From a bacterium (GTDB lineage: Bacteria > Patescibacteriota > Minisyncoccia > UBA6257 > 2-01-FULL-56-20), in assembly GCA_021813155.1 (NCBI GenBank), contig JAKALK010000037.1:1-8659 (forward strand): DNA of 8,659 nucleotides, in the 5' to 3' direction. Numbering within the stretch: the first letter of the stretch is position 1; each line of letters starts with the position of its first letter. The position numbers were made by a program, and so were the translations under genes. The notes beneath the pieces were generated by a model. That model saw only the letters and a list, made by a program, of their open reading frames with translations. It was not told the origin of the DNA and searched no databases. Shown here one piece after another: positions 6,091 to 8,659 of the stretch.

Positions 6091-7134
6091 ATGGCTATTG
6101 TAGACAGTTTCTTTAAAGATGTAGGGATTGATCTTGGAACGGCTAACTCGCTTGTGTATCTTAAGGGGCGAGGGGTTTTAATTAACGAGCCCACAGTAGT
6201 GGCGGTTAATAACAAGACCAATCAGATTTTGGCGGTTGGCGACGAAGCGAAAAAAATGTCAGGGAGAACACCGGCGCATATTAACGTGGTGCGGCCCCTT
6301 AAAGACGGAGTGATTTCTGATTTTGAAATGGCCCAAGAAGTGATGAAGCAGTTTTTGAAGCGAATTAGCCGAAGTTCGGTTTTTAGTTATCGGCGGGGAG
6401 TTTTAGCTATCCCTGATAATTTAACTGAAGTTGAGAAAAAATCAGTTGAAGATGCGGCTCTAAATGCTGGGTGTTCAAAGGTTTATTTAGTGGAGTCCCC
6501 GGTGGCAGCGGCTCTGGGAGCTAATTTGCCCATTCACTTGCCCACAGCTAGTTTGGTAGTTGATATTGGTGGAGGAACAACTGATATTGCAGTGATTTCG
6601 ATGGGGGGAGCAGTGGTTTCCCGGACGCTTAAGGTAGCAGGGGATAAATTTAATGATGACATAATGAATTTTGTAAGAGATGAATTTAAGCTGGCTATTG
6701 GAGAGCCGACTGCGGAGTTTGCGAAAATTATTGCGGGTTCGGCGGTGCCGCGTGGCGAAAAAATTGAGGTGAGTTTACGAGGAAGAGACTTAGCTACAGG
6801 ATTGCCGAGAGAGGTGCTTATGAAAGACACTCAAGTTAGGGCAGCGCTTGCTAAGTCTATAAAGTCGATTATTGAGACTATAAGAGAGGTGATCGAACTT
6901 GCGCCTCCGGAGCTTGTGGGAGATATGTTGAAGCAAGGTATTTATTTATGTGGAGGCGGGGCGTTGCTGCGCGGAATAGAGGATTTAGTTGAACGAGAAA
7001 CATCAGTAGCGACCGAAGTCGTTGATGATCCGCTTACGTGCGTAGCTAGGGGTTTAGGTCAACTTGTTGATCACTTTGATAGCCATCGTCAGCTTATTGA
7101 AAACCCATTCAAACCATTAAATATAAATGTTTAA
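6091..7134 (+). CDS. mreB: Rod-shape actin homologue MreB
   Basis: MreB polymerises on the inner face of the membrane and guides the elongation machinery. The 347-residue protein is full length and shows the actin-fold nucleotide-binding motifs: phosphate 1 with DVGIDLGTANS (10-20), the RPLKDGVISDFE segment (68-79), phosphate 2 with VVDIGGGTTDIAVIS (156-170), and the adenosine motif with GGGALLRG (288-295). A VESPVAAALGA stretch (134-144) matches the MreB family rather than DnaK or FtsA. The first residues (MAIVDSFFKD) are hydrophobic enough to aid membrane contact, but no strong amphipathic helix is evident. It starts 5 bases after proS without a ribosome-binding sequence, and mreC follows after 9 bases. 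The gene order mreB-mreC-mreD-PBP2 is the classical elongasome arrangement. Confidence 0.96.
   Translation: MAIVDSFFKDVGIDLGTANSLVYLKGRGVLINEPTVVAVNNKTNQILAVGDEAKKMSGRTPAHINVVRPLKDGVISDFEMAQEVMKQFLKRISRSSVFSYRRGVLAIPDNLTEVEKKSVEDAALNAGCSKVYLVESPVAAALGANLPIHLPTASLVVDIGGGTTDIAVISMGGAVVSRTLKVAGDKFNDDIMNFVRDEFKLAIGEPTAEFAKIIAGSAVPRGEKIEVSLRGRDLATGLPREVLMKDTQVRAALAKSIKSIIETIREVIELAPPELVGDMLKQGIYLCGGGALLRGIEDLVERETSVATEVVDDPLTCVARGLGQLVDHFDSHRQLIENPFKPLNINV
7097..7127 (+). promoter_or_regulatory. Possible internal promoter before mreC
   Basis: TTGAAA (7097-7102, 5 of 6 to the -35 box) and TATAAA (7122-7127, 5 of 6 to the -10 box) are separated by 19 bases. They overlap the end of mreB and sit 16 bases before the mreC ATG. 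The region is AT-rich coding sequence, so a chance match is quite possible. Confidence 0.22.
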
Positions 7135-7143
7135 TTATAGATT

Positions 7144-7848
7144 ATGCCTCAAAAAGAGCGTTGGTTTCTATGGTTTTTGATTTTAGTGGTTTTGGCGCTT
7201 ATTTTAATTAAGCCTTTTTGGGGTTGGCAGTTGCGCAGGTTTTTTTCTGGAGTTGATAGGGTAGTAGATACAAATTCCAGTCTTGTTTTAGAGAATCAGT
7301 CTCTTAAATCAGAACTACTGAAACTAGAGAATCTCAAAAATTATTTTCCCAGTAAAGCGGTGGGGGATAATTACATACCAACTTTAATTTATAGCCGTTA
7401 TCCGTTTAGTCTTAAAGATGAGATATTTATAGACCGAGGATTGAATCAAGGAGTACAAGTTGGAAAGGCGGCAGTGATTTTTCCAAATAACAAAGAAGGA
7501 GAGGTGAGCGGTATTCTAATTGGTAAGATTGAAAGTGTTTTCCCGGAAACCAGTTTGGTAATGACAATTTTTGATGAAAGGTGGAGTTCGCCGGTAGGGA
7601 TTGGAGATAAAAGGATTCAAGCCTTGCTTAGAGGAGGAAACAAACCTAAATTGACGTTAATGGATAAAGAAGCGACTCTTAAAGATGGTGATTTGGTCTA
7701 CAGTCTTGATGCTGGTTTCCCTAGCCTATTACCCCTAGGGGTAGTGAGAGCGCCACATCTAGCTTCGGACCATCTTTTTCAGGAGGCTGATTTAGAGGTT
7801 GGTTATAACCTAAATGAAGTTCCAATTCTCTGGGCGCGAAAAAATTAA
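7144..7848 (+). CDS. mreC: Cell shape-determining protein MreC
   Basis: MreC is a bitopic membrane protein that links MreB inside to PBP2 and RodA outside and activates wall synthesis. Visible parts: a short basic cytoplasmic N-terminus, one transmembrane helix (about 7-28), a coiled-coil-like stretch (about 38-66, leucine-rich heptads in LVLENQSLKSELLKLENL), and the extracellular double beta domain (about 78-232). The beta domain contains the family patterns of IDRGLNQGVQVG (96-107) and a GD...G.P...LPLGVV region (182-201). At 234 residues it is shorter than the E. coli protein (about 367). Sequence conservation of MreC is low, so identity rests on this architecture plus its place between mreB and the mreD-like gene. 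The start has no Shine-Dalgarno sequence and the stop is 1 base before the next ATG. Confidence 0.88.
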   Translation: MPQKERWFLWFLILVVLALILIKPFWGWQLRRFFSGVDRVVDTNSSLVLENQSLKSELLKLENLKNYFPSKAVGDNYIPTLIYSRYPFSLKDEIFIDRGLNQGVQVGKAAVIFPNNKEGEVSGILIGKIESVFPETSLVMTIFDERWSSPVGIGDKRIQALLRGGNKPKLTLMDKEATLKDGDLVYSLDAGFPSLLPLGVVRAPHLASDHLFQEADLEVGYNLNEVPILWARKN

Positions 7849-7849
7849 A

Positions 7850-8302
7850 ATGTTCGAGGGCTCAGAAAAGAGAATGGGGTTAGGTTTTTTGATTTTTTCT
7901 TTAGCTGCCATGCTTCAGTTTTGGTTTCTCTTAGTTTTTGACTTTAAGGTTGATTTTATTTTAGTGAGCTTAATAGTGCTGGCTCTTTTCTTAAGTTTTG
8001 AGGAGATGATTCTTTTAGTTTTAGCCGGAGTTTGGCTTTTAAATTGGCAACGATCTTTTTCTTTAGAGATTCTCTATTTCTTAATAATTCCCATGGTGGT
8101 TATTGCGTTTAGGCGTTTATTGCCTGGAAAACTTGGAGTGACTAATTTTATGTTGGTATTGTTGGGAGTGATGCTTTTTTACACCTTCAGCAATTTCTCC
8201 ATCTTTTTTAGTAGGGCGGTCAATGTACCTTTGGTTAGCGTGCCAGCGGTTATTTTTGGATCAATTTTATTCTTCGGATTGCGTCGGCTTTTTCGTTTTT
8301 AG
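7850..8302 (+). CDS. mreD: MreD-like integral membrane protein
   Basis: The 150-residue protein is almost wholly hydrophobic, with about five or six membrane segments (roughly 9-31, 34-50, 51-66, 72-88, 96-120 and 125-147), as expected of MreD, which works with MreC and PBP2 in the elongasome. Sequence motifs are too weak to prove the family; the call depends on topology, size (E. coli MreD is about 162) and location between mreC and PBP2. I chose the ATG at 7850 because it follows the mreC stop by 1 base like the other tight junctions. An upstream in-frame ATG at 7814 would overlap mreC by 35 bases and add 12 polar residues. A later in-frame ATG at 7874 is also possible. The PBP2 gene starts 6 bases after the TAG stop. 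Confidence 0.72.
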   Translation: MFEGSEKRMGLGFLIFSLAAMLQFWFLLVFDFKVDFILVSLIVLALFLSFEEMILLVLAGVWLLNWQRSFSLEILYFLIIPMVVIAFRRLLPGKLGVTNFMLVLLGVMLFYTFSNFSIFFSRAVNVPLVSVPAVIFGSILFFGLRRLFRF

Positions 8303-8308
8303 AGAGTT

Positions 8309-8659
8309 ATGAAAATTTTTAGAAAACACAGAGGTTTAGATATTGATGAGTTTTTGAGTGACGGCTGGGTTCGCGGTATGGAGGTAGCTGAGCTTCCCAT
8401 CGAGGGGAGGGTTTTATTTTCTTGGAGTTTGGTTGTTTTAATTTTAGGAGCGATTATTTTAGGGAGAATTTTTTTATTAGGATATGACAAGGATTTTTAT
8501 AAAGCGAGAGCAGAGGCGAATTTAAGTCAGGTCCGCGAGCTTTCTGCTCCGCGAGGAATGATTTTTGACACATTCGGGAAGGTACTTGCGGAAAATAAGC
8601 CGGTTTTTTTGGCGCTTCTAAACGTTCGGGAGTTTTTTCAACGTAAAGACTTAGAGGAG
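8309..8659 (+). CDS. mrdA: Class B penicillin-binding protein, PBP2-like (3' partial)
   Basis: The first 117 codons are present and the frame is open to the window end. PBP2 is the D,D-transpeptidase of the elongasome, partnering RodA, MreC and MreD at the membrane. Visible parts: a cytoplasmic leader of about 33 residues, one transmembrane helix (about 35-58), then the start of the periplasmic or extracellular pedestal with the class B signature APRGMIFDTFGKVLAEN (80-96), the equivalent of the usual RGxIxDRxGxxLAxN. The family's Asp-Arg is Asp87-Thr88 here. The catalytic transpeptidase domain lies beyond the window, so its activity cannot be judged. The gene follows mreD by 6 bases, as in many mreBCD-mrdA operons. 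FtsI and SpoVD are alternative class B members; the context favours PBP2. Confidence 0.85.
   Translation, partial: MKIFRKHRGLDIDEFLSDGWVRGMEVAELPIEGRVLFSWSLVVLILGAIILGRIFLLGYDKDFYKARAEANLSQVRELSAPRGMIFDTFGKVLAENKPVFLALLNVREFFQRKDLEE

Noticed and set aside
6534..6830. Antisense open frame of 98 codons inside mreB
   Set aside because: It lies opposite a highly conserved part of mreB, has a low-complexity Ser/Pro/Ile-rich product and no start signals; it is a shadow of the sense codons.
7730..7743. 14-base perfect palindrome TACCCCTAGGGGTA in mreC
   Set aside because: A single 14-base palindrome is expected about once in two windows of this length by chance, and it encodes an expected LPLGV segment of MreC.
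8299..8490. Antisense open frame over the start of the PBP2 gene
   Set aside because: The opposite strand encodes a recognisable class B PBP N-terminus continuing to the window end.
1..8659. Hidden defence, mobile or CRISPR system
   Set aside because: Every gene-length frame is explained by wall synthesis, condensin or tRNA charging genes; no repeats with spacers, transposase or terminal repeats are visible.

Overview
The window reads as a compact, co-directional chromosomal segment from a small-genome bacterium, most plausibly a Candidate Phyla Radiation (Patescibacteria) lineage such as Parcubacteria or Microgenomates. This assignment is an inference. It rests on gaps of only 1-15 bases between almost all genes, short versions of standard proteins (a 407-residue prolyl-tRNA synthetase, a 234-residue MreC), a fused L,D-transpeptidase/D,D-carboxypeptidase, and near absence of Shine-Dalgarno sequences. 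All genes lie on the + strand. The nine visible stop codons are TAA (6) or TAG (3), never TGA.

The left block (1-4747) holds five genes. The first is a 5'-truncated fusion of a YkuD-type L,D-transpeptidase with an S11 D,D-carboxypeptidase. It is followed by scpA, scpB (the non-SMC condensin subunits), a second, N-terminally anchored S11 D,D-carboxypeptidase, and mraY (lipid I synthesis). The two carboxypeptidase domains are paralogous and bracket scpAB.

A 114-base T-rich gap (4748-4861) is the only sizeable non-coding stretch. It carries a plausible extended -10 promoter placed so close to the next ATG that the mRNA would be almost leaderless.

The right block (4862-8659) is proS, mreB, mreC, a mreD-like membrane protein, and the first 117 codons of a class B penicillin-binding protein (PBP2/mrdA-like) cut by the window end.

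Together the genes describe lateral cell-wall growth coupled with chromosome organisation. MraY makes the lipid-linked precursor, the MreBCD scaffold and PBP2 direct its insertion, and the carboxypeptidases and L,D-transpeptidase trim and cross-link the stem peptides. ScpAB would work with an SMC encoded elsewhere. I see no mobile element, CRISPR array, RNA gene or unknown defence-like system. The points most worth a second look are the bifunctional wall enzyme with its altered third active-site motif, the editing-domain-less ProRS with four cysteines, and the unusual translation and transcription start signals.
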